A stretch of DNA of 64,000 nucleotides, taken from contig CM065649.1 in assembly GCA_033220425.1 (NCBI GenBank), forward strand, positions 4,588,001-4,652,000. Direction: 5' to 3'. This DNA comes from Lepraria neglecta (Eukaryota > Ascomycota > Lecanoromycetes > Lecanorales > Stereocaulaceae). Made by a program: the position numbers and the translations under genes. Positions 36,296 to 49,861 of the stretch are shown one piece after another. How positions within the stretch are numbered: position 1 is the first letter of the stretch; every line of letters starts with the position of its first letter. The notes beneath the pieces were generated by a model. It had not been told where the DNA came from. It saw only the letters and a list, made by a program, of their open reading frames with translations, and made no database searches.

Positions 36296-38400
36296 TCACA
36301 TCCTGGATGTCATCAGCATTTCAACGCGCAGGCTTCCATGAAAGATTGTCAAGGCTAGAACTCACCTCTCCACGGGATTTAATCCGAGCAGCTTCATCCC
36401 GTTGCTCAAAACCTGCCTCGCTGCTTCATACAACGCCATCCGCGCTTTCTTCACCTCTAGCTCGCTGCCAACCACTTGCAACACATCATAGCTCGAGCTC
36501 AGCATGTGTGTCATCTTGAAGAGATAGGTCAATACAGTTGTCGGCTCTAGGGTCTTCAATGTGTTCTGGACAACATCCGGCCAGGAAGCAAGAGCTCGGA
36601 CAAGGTTGATGGCGTGGGATTCTGTCAGTAGGGAAAGATCCGCTGATTCGAGGTCTTGGGCTGTGAGGTTGGCTTTCCGGGTGATAGAACAGAGGCGAGC
36701 ATGAGCATATTGCAGATATGGCCCTGTATCTCCCTCGAAAGAGGTCATGCGTTCCAGAGAAAATTCGTAGTCGTTGATACTTTAGGAGATGTATTAGCAT
36801 TACAATCCAAAGATTGAAAAGGCCCTCGAGGAAGTACATACCGCTTGCCTTTCATGTCTTGGACCATGACGGCACTGATACCAAGCGTGTCGGCTGTCTG
36901 CTCGGGATTATTGACTTGTTGATACTTCTTCTCGTTCCTCTTCATGACCTCGTGCATGTGTTCCCCTACATCTCGTAGAATGTCATCCAGGAATTTGACT
37001 GTACCCCGACGTGTACTCATACCCTGCACCATACCAAAGTTGACGTGCTGACATTTTTCGGCCACCTCATTGTTGCCCATCAGCTCCAAGATCTTGAACA
37101 ATTGAGCAACGTGCATGTCTTGCTGAGATGATACAACGTAAAGCATCTTGTCAAAATGGTAAAGTTCATAACGTTTGACAGCCTCCCCAATGTCCCGTGT
37201 CAGGTAAAGGGATGAGCCGTCAGTCTTTTTGACAAGAGCCTTGCCAAGTTTCTTGGTGTTCTTGTCCTTAGACTTGGTCAAGTCGACAATGACAGCGCCC
37301 TTAGAGTCTTCCGAGAGACCGCTAGTCCTCAATTGCTCAACAGCACGCTCCATCCTGGACATTTCTACTTGCGACTCGCCAGAGTACACATCGAAATGGA
37401 TGTTCAAGCGGGCGTACGTCTTTTCGTACCGCTCGATGCTTAAATCGCGGAACCGAGTCCAGGTAGCTAAGGCGTCTTTATCACCAGTCTCCAATTTTTT
37501 GAAGTACTGCCTAGCTTTTTCGTTGACGCTCTTGGCTTCCATTGCCGAGATCTCCTTTTGCAGTTCTGTAGGATCCTGCTTTTTCTCCTCCGCCTGTTTC
37601 AACTCGTCCTTCTTTTCTTTGATCGCGTCTTCTTCTGACTTTGACAGCCTGTTGATCTCCACGTAGATGTCGAACAGGTGACCTATGGGGTCCCTCTCGA
37701 GCTTCTCCTCACTGCCGTACATCTCGAAAGCGTTTGCCAGAAGTCCAAATTGTCGTCCCCAATCACCAAGATAATTTATGCGAGTCACATCCCACCCTGC
37801 GGCATCGTAAAGATTTGCCAGGAACCCTCCAATGATCGTGCTTCGTAGATGTCCAGCGTGAAACGGCTTTGCTATGTTTGGAGACGAGAACTCGACAATG
37901 ATCTTTTTCTTGCTGGATGGGTCCGACTCGTCCTTTAAGCCCAATTTGTCATTTGTACCATATTTGGTTTTCTTTTTGAGAATGGAGGGGACGATGAGCT
38001 TCGAGAGTGGTTCAGGCTTGAAGTAGAATTGGAGGAACGTCCCATTCACAATAGGTTTGCCGACAAGTTCTGACTCTGGGTATTTCTCCGCGAACTCTAC
38101 AGCCAGCTCCCCAGGCTTCTTGCCTTGAATTCGCAACGCGGGCACTGGTAGCCCAAGGTCACCTTTATCGAACGTCTGAGTCCATGCCAACCTCTCGTAG
38201 ATCTCGCTCGAAGGCTTTCCCGTGATTGGGGCGAGTGTTTCCGAGATGTGGTACCGATAGCCGTCGACTGGATTGCTGTGGGCAAAGGCAGCTTTGGCAT
38301 CTGCGGAGACATGTAAGTTCGCCATAGGCTTCGCTATTGAGTTCATGTTCTTGAGTATGATCTTATGTCTCAGGAGGCATCCTAGACGAGAGCAGAGCAT
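36296..38400 (-). CDS. Arginyl-tRNA synthetase
   Basis: Exons complement(36296..36302, 36366..36779, 36842..38400) give 659 residues. The class I motif HIGH appears as NIAKPFHAGHLRST and the KMSK-like motif as GMSTRRG; GDWGRQFG and TDGSSLYLTRDIG are further signatures. The DALR anticodon-binding domain follows, with GDTGPYLQYAHARL. The final exon has only seven bases and completes VERM plus stop; reading through the intron would stop one residue earlier. The first 14 residues (MLCSRLGCLLRHKI) look like a mitochondrial presequence before a second ATG (MNSIAKPM), so one gene may serve cytosol and mitochondria by alternative starts, as known for some fungal synthetases. That is inference. Confidence 0.95.
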
Positions 38401-39261
38401 CTAAATATCAACGAGCAAATGAGTCAGAGACCAATGTAGAGAAGCAATATAATGAGGTCTGGTTCCAGTCACAGAAATAGCCGAAGTATTACCGGCCCCT
38501 GCCGCCTTTTGGACTAAAGTACTTCAGCTCTTCCTAGATGCCTTGCAGTCGGGCGTACTACGGCATAGGCATATGTAATCGGTACAAGACGAGACGGGGA
38601 GTGGTTCGTCAGGCTACGGCCTCGCTTACAATGCTTTTGCAGTCGGTTCATCCTAGTATTTTGTGTTCTCAGCCTCTCGCGCTTTCTTAACATGCAAACA
38701 TTCTCTCCGATTCCAAGGTCCATGCACCTGGTTTGCCTCTGCTCCTACTGTGGTTTTTTCCAGCATTTCTTCATGGTGTCTTTTCTGAAGCCCGATAACG
38801 CGTTGGAGCTCTCGCAAACTTCACCGGCAACGATCAACAACAGCAAGCGATTGCTGCTGCCTTGCAGAACAGACGGATAGATTTCCTTTTGGACATGAAA
38901 CCCAAGCCAACCATGAATTTTCAATGTGCTATCTCAATTTTGTTGTAGCAGGTTGATTTCTCGTGGTACACACTTCGTCTAGTTGTTTCCGGTGACAAGG
39001 CTTGGCAGGAGGGATGTCCTCCAAACAGAGCTAGCCTTGCCAACAACTTTTGACTCACAGCGATCCTCCAGCTTCACTTCGATTCCAGTTTCCTGCATAG
39101 TCACCCCTTTCCCCGCTTCCTTATCAATACGTAGGCAACAGCCATCAAAGTAACATAAAAGCGGCCTTCCCACTCCTCCTTCTTCCTTCTTCGATCGTCT
39201 TGTCCACATACTTTCTCAGTTTCCATTACCTCGCACACTTGGATTTATAGCACTGAACACC
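38401..39261. other. Intergenic, divergent promoter region
   Basis: 861 bases between the arginyl-tRNA synthetase gene (minus) and the VIT/vWA gene (plus). Pyrimidine-rich stretches near 39170-39240 fit a fungal core promoter. No repeat or RNA gene was seen. Confidence 0.4.
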
Positions 39262-42200
39262 ATGCGTACCAATCTGCCTCCCCGTGGTACTATGCCTCCC
39301 CACTGTGGTTGTTACTACATGGTATACCCCTCGTCGGATCAAACCGTCCACATTTATCCTGTCCAGAGATATCTGCCCCAGGTCGACTTGGTGGCCCACA
39401 CCACCATCTTGTCGACTGCTTCAAAGACTGTGCTGTCGCAGACATTCTTCAACCCGTCATCAACAGATGAGATCAAAGAATGCAAATATGTGTTTCCCCT
39501 CTACGATGGTGTCAGTGTCGTCGGCTTTAACTGTGAGATCGGATCTCGCGTCATCACTGGTATTGTGAAAGAGAAGAATAAGGCCAAGGAAGTATACGAT
39601 GAAGCTGTTACTCGTGGTGAAACTGCCGGCCTGCTGGAACAGGGTCCAACCTCTGACGTGTTTATGACTACCCTTGGCAATATCCCTGCCGGCAAGAAGC
39701 TATTGGTAACGATTACTTACATTGGAGAACTCAAGCACGATGTCGGTGCTGATGGAATTCGCTTCACTTTGCCCACGAAGATCAGCCCTCGCTATGGACA
39801 TAACGAGGTCGACCAGGGCTCGACTGTTTCGTCAGGAGGTATTGCTATCACAGTTGATATCAGTATGGCAGAAGAGTCCCACCTTCAAGAAGTAAGATCG
39901 CCAAGCCACCCAATCGCAGTGACTTTGGGGAGAACTTCGAAGATGCTATCCGAGCCGCCTCACTTGTCTCGTGCCTCTGCTACTTTATCTCTCGGAACTT
40001 CGGCATTGGACAAAGATTTCGTTCTGGAGATTCTGCACCACGACAGCGGCAAACCAACGGCCTTGCTGGAGACTAACCCTAGCATTCCAGGGCAACGGGC
40101 CTTGATGGCGACCCTCGTTCCAAAGACTCCAACCCAGCTTTCAAAGCCAGAGGTCATCTTCGTTGCCGATCAAAGTGGCAGTATGCAAGGTAACCGGACT
40201 CAAACCCTGGTCGCTGCACTCAAAGTATTCCTGAAGTCTCTTCCCGTTGGTATCAAATTCAACATCTGCCTTTTCGGTACGGGCCACACATTCCTGTTTT
40301 CAAAGAGCCAAGAGTACCGAAAGGACTCTCTTGACAAGGCACTCAACCTCCTCAAGGGTCTTAATGGAAATCACGGAGGGACTGAGACCCTAAGCGCCGT
40401 TAAGGCTTCCATTGATTCACGGGATCCGAACGAAAACCTTTCGGTAATTCTTGCCACAGATGGCGATAGTAAGCACCCTTTCTGAGTTGCTATTTCCCCT
40501 TTCCATATCCCAATTGGAGTGATGAGACATATTTTGAGAGCTGGAAATATTTTCAGGCTTCTGAGACACGTCTTTAGACTTCAAAACCATCTTATAAGAG
40601 AAATGCTAACTCTGAAATCGTCTAGTCTGGCAGCAACAGGACCTCTTCGATTACCTCAACAGCTCAATCGCCAAAAGCAAGAAGTCTTTGCGAGTCTTTG
40701 CTCTTGGAATTGGCAATTCGGTGTCCAGTGCGTTGATCGAAGGTGTGGCTAGAGCCGGTAACGGCTTTGCCCAATCCGTTGGCGAAGGAGAGAAACTCGA
40801 TAGCAAAGTCATTCGCATGCTCAAAGGGGCACTCACCCTAGACAATGGTGCCTACACAATAGAGATCCAATATCAAAAGGACGATGATGAGGATTACATC
40901 TTGGTCGAACGAGTGACGGACAGTCTTCGTATCATGGCGATTGACGGAAGTGCTTCACCTAACTCGCAGTTGGGCCGGGAGCTCGCAGCTTCTCCTCGGA
41001 TCCCTACCGAAGGTAAAGGAGACGCAGATACGCCAATGTCGGACGCTGATGGCCAAGCTCGCTGTGCACATTTACCTACCGTCACGGTACCAAAGCTCTT
41101 GCAGACGCCGCAAAACATCCCACCTCTTTATCCCTTCAGCCGGACTACGGTATACATTTTGATGTCTCCAGATGCCTCTCATGGTACTCCAAAGTCAATC
41201 ATCTTAAAAGGAGATTCTGGGGAAAGTCCCTTCGAAATGGAAATTCCAGTGGAGGTTATTGATCAGCCTAGCGAGACAATCCAACATCTGGCAGCCAAGA
41301 AAGCAGTAGCGGAACTGGAGGAAGGGCGTGGTTGGCTCGTCCACGCTAGTGATGACCAAGGTACTCTGGTCAAAGCAAAGTATGGGGAGAAGTTCGAGTC
41401 GATAGTTGAGCGCGAAGCTGTTCGCCTTGGCGTTGAATATCAAATCGCCGGCAAATATACCTCGTTCGTCGCCGTCGAATCAAATACCGAAAACCCTGAG
41501 CATACTAAAACCCTTGAATCTTATATTGGCCAACCACCCAGCACCGATCAATTAGCTGATACTCCGGACTACAGCTTGTCTAGCCAGTCATACGCTCATT
41601 GTTGTTTTGGGAGGCCCGCTTCTGGCGGCAGTCTTTTCGGTTCTCCGTCCTCTAACTCGGTCGGCCGGTTATCCATCCCAGCGTCCGTCAGCTACTCAAT
41701 GGCCACCCCGATGGGTGCTGCCAGTAGTAAAAAACGCTGTCGAACAGTCCAGACAGCCCGCCAGTCAACCGGCGGCATGGCCCCTCGCAAACAGCTTGCC
41801 ACCATGGCAGCACACATGCCCGCTCCAACCGCCATACCCCCCCTGCACCTAAGAAAAATAGTACTGCTAATGGGCGCGGTCTCTTTGGTAGAGGAGGCGC
41901 AATGCGGCATCGTAAAGTTTTGCCGGAGAACACGATTGACTACTCCGACGAGGAAATCGACGCTGACGTCGTCCGACATGGAACAGTCCCAGAGGAAAAG
42001 GATCCGCTGCAGAAGTTGATCGCGTTGCAGACTTTTGAGGGGTTCTGGGAGTTCGATGCCCCGCTCCTGAACGTCGTGGCATTATCTGGACAGCACAAGG
42101 TGCCCGAGGGGTTGCACTTGCGGCTGTGGGCGACTATCCTTGCAATTACCTATTTGGAAAAGAAGATGGGAGCGGAGAAGGAGGCGTGGGAAATGTGTGT

Positions 42201-42303
42201 TGATAAGGCTAAGGGTTGGCTGGCTGGCGACGGGGTTGAGGATGGGAAGGCCGTTGATGGGTGGTGGAAATGGGCGGAGACATTGGTTACGGGAACAGAG
42301 TAG
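39262..42303 (+). CDS. VIT and von Willebrand A domain protein with histone H3-tail-like tract
   Basis: Exon 1 is 39262..40468; exon 2 starts at 40626. Residues about 20-150 form a VIT (vault/inter-alpha-trypsin) domain. The vWA domain (about 295-460) has a complete MIDAS: VADQSGSM, the Thr in GGTET and the Asp of ATDGD, completed by splicing to IWQQQDL. A middle beta-rich domain follows to about 700, then a Ser/Gly-rich linker holding the H3-like tract (residues about 774-803). A last helical domain (IALQTFEGFWEFDAPLL, LEKKMG, DKAKGWL) is read only in the next frame, 41844 onwards. The switch lies at a run of seven C at 41837-41843: one more C would be expected there, so it may be a sequencing indel or a real mutation. 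Without it the protein ends at 42019. Related vWA proteins bind partners through MIDAS; the role in fungi is unclear. Confidence 0.85.
41738..41827 (+). other. Histone H3 N-terminal-tail-like tract inside the VIT/vWA protein
   Basis: Thirty codons in frame with the vWA domain match H3 residues 1-30 at 22 positions without a gap. The core reads QTARQSTGGMAPRKQLAT. Differences are A1C, K4V, K9Q, K14M, K23M, R26H, K27M and S28P; of six lysines only K18 remains. Arg2, Thr3, Arg8, Ser10, Thr11 and Arg17 are kept. No histone fold follows, so this is not a histone gene fragment in full. Confidence 0.85.
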
Positions 42304-42829
42304 GCAGCAGGACCGGAGCACGATTTGAAAGAATGGGAGGTACTTGGAGCAGTGAAAATATGACTGCTGAGAAATCGATGATATTTATTCTAGCCTTCAC
42401 TCGATAATTATGCAATACATCTTGCCTTGCTGGCTGAGCAATTGAAGATAGAAAATCAAAGCAAGTCACCTTACCGAAACCGAAAGCAGCGTTTGTCTTT
42501 GCTCACTGACACTTGGAATCTAAGACAATTATCTCTCGACGTCTGCCCGAGGTACAAAAGGCATCCGAGGACAAGCACAAATTAAGCCATCGACCCAACC
42601 CATGCTCTGAGGATTGCCTCTCCTTTCTCTACTCTTGAAAAGTCACTGCACGCTTTGCATTTTCCTCGTTAATGTCATTTTCTTTGCGCATTACGCACGA
42701 ATTCATCAATAACGCTCCGACTGCAGACATGCATTCTCCGGGCATGGATCAAGGCTGACGGCGAAACACTCTGAATTTCTCTTTACCAAAGTCACCCCGC
42801 TAGTTCATACTACTACACTCTACTTTTAC
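42304..42829. other. Intergenic; nothing recognised
   Basis: This lies between the VIT/vWA gene and the broken sulfhydrylase-like gene, both with 3' ends here. No feature was seen. Confidence 0.3.
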
Positions 42830-44440
<1,611 letters not shown>

Positions 44441-45358
44441 TTTGCGAAGTTGCGGCTGCACCGACCCCTGGCGGTGTCTGCGGACGTGCCTACGACATGA
44501 TCACTTGAAGACAAAGAACATGTCCTAACTTCAGACACAGAAGCGGGAACTGTCAGTTGTCACTGACAGTTCTCGAGGGTTGTATACCACGTTTCAGGAC
44601 GGATCAGCACCCGTCGCTAACAGCCATTACATTGGACACCGTAAACGGTTGGGATGGGCTTTTATAAACCCATCAGTTCTATGCTCGTATTGTCAAAAAA
44701 GTCTAGTACGCAGGTATATGCATATGCAGGTCTAGGGACACGTCCGCACCGCGCACCGGAATGACTCGGTCAGACAAACCAATGGTAATGCACAGTACGC
44801 AATATATCTGCGTTCCATCTGTTCCAATTATGAAGATGGAGGACCCACAAACGCCAGTCATTCCCGCTCTAGGTGAGCATCAAATTCGACGTATGTATCA
44901 CGTCACCATTTCGTCCAGCATTCAATGTGACGTAGCGCATCTACAGAAGATAAAAGCCGCAACAGCCATCCAAATCCGAATGCTTCCACGTTTGGAAGTC
45001 GCTCCAAGAAAGCACTAACTTCTATGGCAGCCAGAAATTGGAGATCGAAGAGCGAATGAAAATTGAAGAGAACGTGAACACATGCAATTTAATCCACCAG
45101 CCGACATAATGACTGTGGAGATCTTCTCAGCGCGACTGCCAAAATTGAAAGCGGCTCATCAGGCCCTGTCTTAATAAGACCATTCACTTGAAGCCACGGA
45201 GTTAAGCCCGCATGTCGCTCATCCTCGGACGAAATGGATATCACGGAATTGCAGAGTGTATAATGTAGAATATATTGACCTTCGGGATGGGTTTGAGAGA
45301 GCTCTCTTTGCTCAACATCTATCCCTCTCAACCCATTCAAACTGAAAGACAACCGCCA
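44441..45358. other. Intergenic; nothing recognised
   Basis: About 900 bases between the divergent remains of the PLP-enzyme gene and the MFS gene. It would have held both promoters. Open frames are short and unconvincing. Confidence 0.3.
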
Positions 45359-47575
45359 TGGCAAACATTAACGAAAGCAGTGACGAGCGAAGCCCATTAC
45401 TTGCCCCCGAAAATGCAGTAGTCGAATCTCGCATTCCAGATTCTTCCCAAGAGAAAGGCAAATCCACCTCCACGAGGCTCCTAACCATCACCGTGGCTCT
45501 CTTCGGCAAGTCTTAGCCCTCCCTTCCAAACTTGCCACTAGTCTGATGGTCGGCGCACTCAGGTGTATTCCTTGCTGGCGCAGACCCATTTTTTTTGTCA
45601 CTGGGTCCTATAGTTCCATAGCATCTGAATTCCATAAACACTCGCAAGGACCATGGCTGTTGATGGCCTATAATTTGGGTGACTGTTACGCCATGCCCGT
45701 GGTGAGTTGTCCTCTAGAAGTTGACGTATTGATATCGAGCCTTCTTCACTTCCAAGGCATTGATTCTCTTACATTGTGCTGATTCCGGTGTTAATGCCGT
45801 ACAGTACGGAAGCGTTAGTGACATCTACGGCCGGAAAAATGTTGCATTCCGTTGCTTGATTGCTTTCTATGCGATTCCAGAAGCATGTTGCTAGCCGTTC
45901 TTTGTCTGTTTTGGCCATATATGGGGCCCTGGGGGCCCCCATTAGCTAGACATCCTTCCCAGCGTATTGCCACATTGCAACAAAAAAGCCTCTTCTGGTT
46001 GCATATTGCTTGTTTGCGATTGGATGTGCGATATCGTAAGATGCCTGCCGTCCTAGCAATCCGCGTTTCTATATCATTGGTGTTGATCCCTGACTCGACC
46101 GATCTTCAATCTAGTGGGACGGCAACATCTCTCGAACAAGCCATAGCCGGAAGGGTGATGACGGGAATTGGGGGAGGCGGCATGGTCGCCATGATATCTG
46201 TTATTACCAAAGGTGGGTGTGGTGCACAAATTGGAGGCAGTCTCAAGCTGAGTGAAATAATTTGCAAATAGACGTATCAACTTATGGCCAGACTGCTGTC
46301 TTACGAAGCTATCTGAACGTAGCTGCCGTCAGTGGAAGAAGTGCTGGGGCGCCACTAGGCGGACTGCTGGCTGATGCTGTGGGTTGGACATGGTATGTAT
46401 CGTCGCTGTCACTCACGACAGCAACACCCTGAGCGGCTAAAGCTGATAGCCCTTTTGAGCTTGTGGAAAGCTCTCGTCTGCCTGAATTTGACTAACGTTT
46501 TGTAGGTCCTTCGTTGGTCAAGCCCGGCTGGCTCTCCTCTCTTGTGTGGTAGTGGCCTGGAAATTCAAGCCTGACTCATAGCGAAAGGTAAATGAAGGTA
46601 TTGATGTGTTGGGCGCCGGTAGTGCCTCTTTGCGTGACATGGATTGGCTTGGGGCTGTCTTCTTCGGTACAAGTATCACCACTGCCCTTGCAGAGATAAG
46701 CATAAGGGGAAAGACACTATCTTGGTCCGATCCTGTTTTAATTTCCACGGCCATTGGATTCGCGCTGCCCGTGGCGGCTCTCGCCTTCGTAGAAATATAC
46801 TGGGCCAGAAAACCGTTGATATCGCCGAAGCTTCTTTGAACCAACGGGATTGTTGCAATGTATCTCGTTCAGATCTTACTTTGCGCTGCTCCGTTAGTTT
46901 GCTGAGTCATTCTTGTGAAGTCAGCTCTAATCGCCGCTGTAGGTAATGGCGCACATCCCGCCGTATTTTATCCGTACCCAAGACATGAGCGACGCCGCTG
47001 CTGGAGCTTACCTTGTACCCTCCACCTTGGAGAATGCAATGGGTGCACTGATTGCAGGTAGTGTTGTCAGCAGGCAATAAAGAAAGACCCTCTGAACCTC
47101 ATTACTCTCCTATGGTTGGAAAGCGGCTGACAGAGCCGAATCTCTTGGTTAGAACGTTGCGCTACAAAGCATTGATGATCATCTCCTTTGTATTTTCATT
47201 ATCAGGTTATCTGCTCATGACTCTGGAATGGCGGCACAAGGCTAATGTATGGGAATCCATGTACTCAATCGGAGCGGGCTTCGACCAGGAATGGGTCTTA
47301 AACGCTCAATTTGTTGGCTTGACAGCCTGTGCACCAGAAGAGCAACAGGGCACAGCCGTCGGTATATATTATCTGAGCCAGCAGTTGGCTTCATTTTTGG
47401 TGCTGGGAGCTTTGCGACGGCGTTCGAAGCAGTATTTGAGAAGGCTTTGAGGGACGCAATTCTCAGAATACCGTCTAAAGAAGAGGTCAGCATTGCCCCT
47501 GCTTTCATTTTTGCGAGACTTATCTGTTCAAACTTGACCGCTGTAATACCAATTTGCAGAACCAAGGCTGATTAG
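45359..47575 (+). pseudogene. Broken MFS drug-efflux-type transporter gene
   Basis: The first exon starts MANINESSDERSPLLAPENA, a usual cytosolic leader of fungal 14-helix drug:H+ antiporters, and ends in TVALFG. Further on, out of frame with each other, are SYSSIASEFHKHSQGPWLL, IYGRKN-like sequence near 45830, ARVLAG-like GRVMTGIGGGGMVAM (46150-46200), LGAPLGGLLADAVGW (46345-46390) and helices near 46640-46840 and 47150-47440. This is the order of the family. It is broken in several places, some in homopolymer runs, so part of the damage could be sequencing error. Intact relatives export toxic metabolites or drugs across the plasma membrane. Confidence 0.75.
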
Positions 47576-47929
47576 TGATGATCTAGGTCATAGAGGGTGT
47601 CTTAAAAGACTCTAGATTTGCCTTTTCCCTGCCCACCAATATCCAAGATTTCGTTATCTCGAGCTATCTTCGCAACTTTCCGATTGTTCCCGGTGAGCCC
47701 CCTATGTCGTGCTGGTGTCGTGAAAATGTCGGCTGATCCCTGATCGATAATCAGTTATGGCCATGGTGTGTACACTGTTGGCTGTACCGTTAGTCGCAGT
47801 TCATCGTGAGCAGCCCCTGGACGCAGATTGACAAGCACGCGAGACAATATTGTCTACGAAGTTAGCAAAGGGAGTTCTATAAAGCCACAGCCATTCGGTT
47901 GCATGATATGGCGGTGCAAAATCGAAGCA
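47576..47929. other. Intergenic between two broken genes
   Basis: About 350 bases between the converging ends of the MFS and UstYa-like remains. Nothing recognised. Confidence 0.3.
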
Positions 47930-48790
47930 TTCATAGTCCTATTATCTCCAAGCCATCTCTTCCGTCGTCACAGTGTCCGAAGTACTCCATCAAAAGCAAT
48001 CCCACATCGCTATCTCTCAAGTAAGCTGTATTCTCAGTGGCCCAGTCCCTCAGCACATTCCAGTCCCTACATTGCCTTGCCTGCCCGTCTGCTGTCACAT
48101 TGCCAAAGAAATACAAAATGTATTACCTCAAAGTATCAAAGCAATGATCGGCGTGGTGGCGTCCTCCGGGGTTCATGACTGTCTCGCCCCTCGCCAGCTG
48201 GAAGTATGCTTTGCGTATGCGTGTCTGAAATTTGGGCAGTCAGAAAGACAGTCGTGGTCGGCCTCAAGATAGCACGTATCAGGCAATGAAATTGATAATA
48301 AGCCTCGATGACATACACGCCCTTTCTTGGGTCGCTCAGATACTCCAGCGTTTTGGGTAAGTTCTTTTTCGCTGCATATTCATGGTCGAGAGCAATGAAC
48401 CCGTGAACGGGATGTATTGCATTCCAAGCATCGTCTACGGTTTGGCTTTCACTCCTGCTCGTAGAGCCATAGATGCTCCACCATTCGTATTTGATCCATG
48501 TCCCGGGCTTGGTAGAGATCCCCGCTTATCACTCGCATCAGTGCTTCAATTCTCCCACCAGTAAGGAAAGGTCTTACAGAAGTTTGGAAAGCAGGTCTTC
48601 GTTAGTCGCAGGTCATCTCTGAAAATCAGCAGTACGAAAATGATATTAGTTATAGCTAGCAAAATTAGAGCGCCGTCTTTCCAAGTGAATTTACGACGTG
48701 GAGGAGGCCGGAGATCCTGATCCTGATCGTCATCGAACGAAGACCGTTGCAGAGGGATGTAAGTCGTACTTGGCGCCTTATACTCGAGTA
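47930..48790 (-). pseudogene. Fossil UstYa/DUF3328-like gene
   Basis: A membrane helix followed by a WWEN-type segment, a block with the QFHCL motif and a final CRDWNVL-type block occur in the order seen in UstYa-like proteins (DUF3328). The copy is clearly broken, with several disruptions. Intact relatives are tailoring enzymes of fungal peptide and other secondary-metabolite pathways. Its place beside two other broken genes suggests remains of a small cluster. Confidence 0.6.
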
Positions 48791-49861
48791 GTTGGGCGTC
48801 CTTTATTCGAGGCTCGCAAAGGCTGTGGAATACTGAAAATTTCGAGCGAGACTCAGGAGGGCAAGTTGAGGAAGTACATATAGCAAGATGGGATCAACGG
48901 TTGAGGCCTTCACAAGCTTAATGAGAAATTTGATCGACTCAATACCATAAGCGAGGTTTCGAGCTCAAAAGAGATGCCAGACGCACACGTGGGGTGACTA
49001 GAGGCTAGCTTATCTTGGTGTCATGCATGTCGTTCGAGGACCGTGCCGCGCCAGCACATTAGTGGTAGAGTCCAGATCGATCAGAACTGATAAGTTCTTC
49101 GTGCTTCTCTGTCTTTCAGACGGCTTCAGAGTCATTTTTGATATTGTAGAGGAGGGTTTGCGTCCAAAGATCAATCCGAATCAAGATAGACTTGGCCAAG
49201 TAGAACTCTCCAGTTTTTATCAGCAAGCAATTCTTTCTCAGGTCTCGAGTCCATAACCGTAGACATCCTGCCGCGAACAGCTTATACCATGGCTTCTCCT
49301 GCTCTTTATGCCTCGCATTGGTGCAGACTGAGACAAGCAAGTTGGATGGCTGGTGCTCATTCAAGATTGGAAGGCACTAGCTTGAAGACTAGAAGTGAAA
49401 GAGGAAGATGACAGAGGGAGTGGCAGAGACCGCGCGCTATAGAACTACCTTGCGATTATCATCTTGAGAAATTCCACGCAGCAAGCCTGCCAGGTCCGCC
49501 AGATCTCTCCATGAAGAAAGTCGGAATTTTTTGCGAGCCTCATAAGGAGCTCATTATCTCAGCGGAGTAATTTCGTCCTGAAACTCCGCAATTTTTCTCG
49601 CAGGAATTAGACCGACAGCAATCGGTTGTTGGCTGTGGATGCGTACACCGAATGGAGGATCTAATTTTGATTATAGCTGAGTTCTCGGCGCACGTTCAAC
49701 AACTTATGCTAAACTCTCATAGGGGTATTATGGCGCTGTATTTGTGCTGTTGAACTACTGCCGAAGCCAATAGTTTCAGGCAGCAATTCAGATCACCGTC
49801 GTCCGAATCCACAATGCCGACCATTCTGAGGTGGCATTCCGGAAGCCTCGCCGTAGGCATT
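48791..49861. other. Intergenic; nothing recognised
   Basis: About 1.1 kb between the UstYa-like fossil and the 3' end of the second NLR gene. Only short open frames. Confidence 0.3.

Noticed and set aside
41738-41827. Histone H3 gene or pseudogene
   Set aside because: Similarity ends at H3 residue 30; no alpha-N helix or histone fold follows, and the tract is in frame with the vWA protein.
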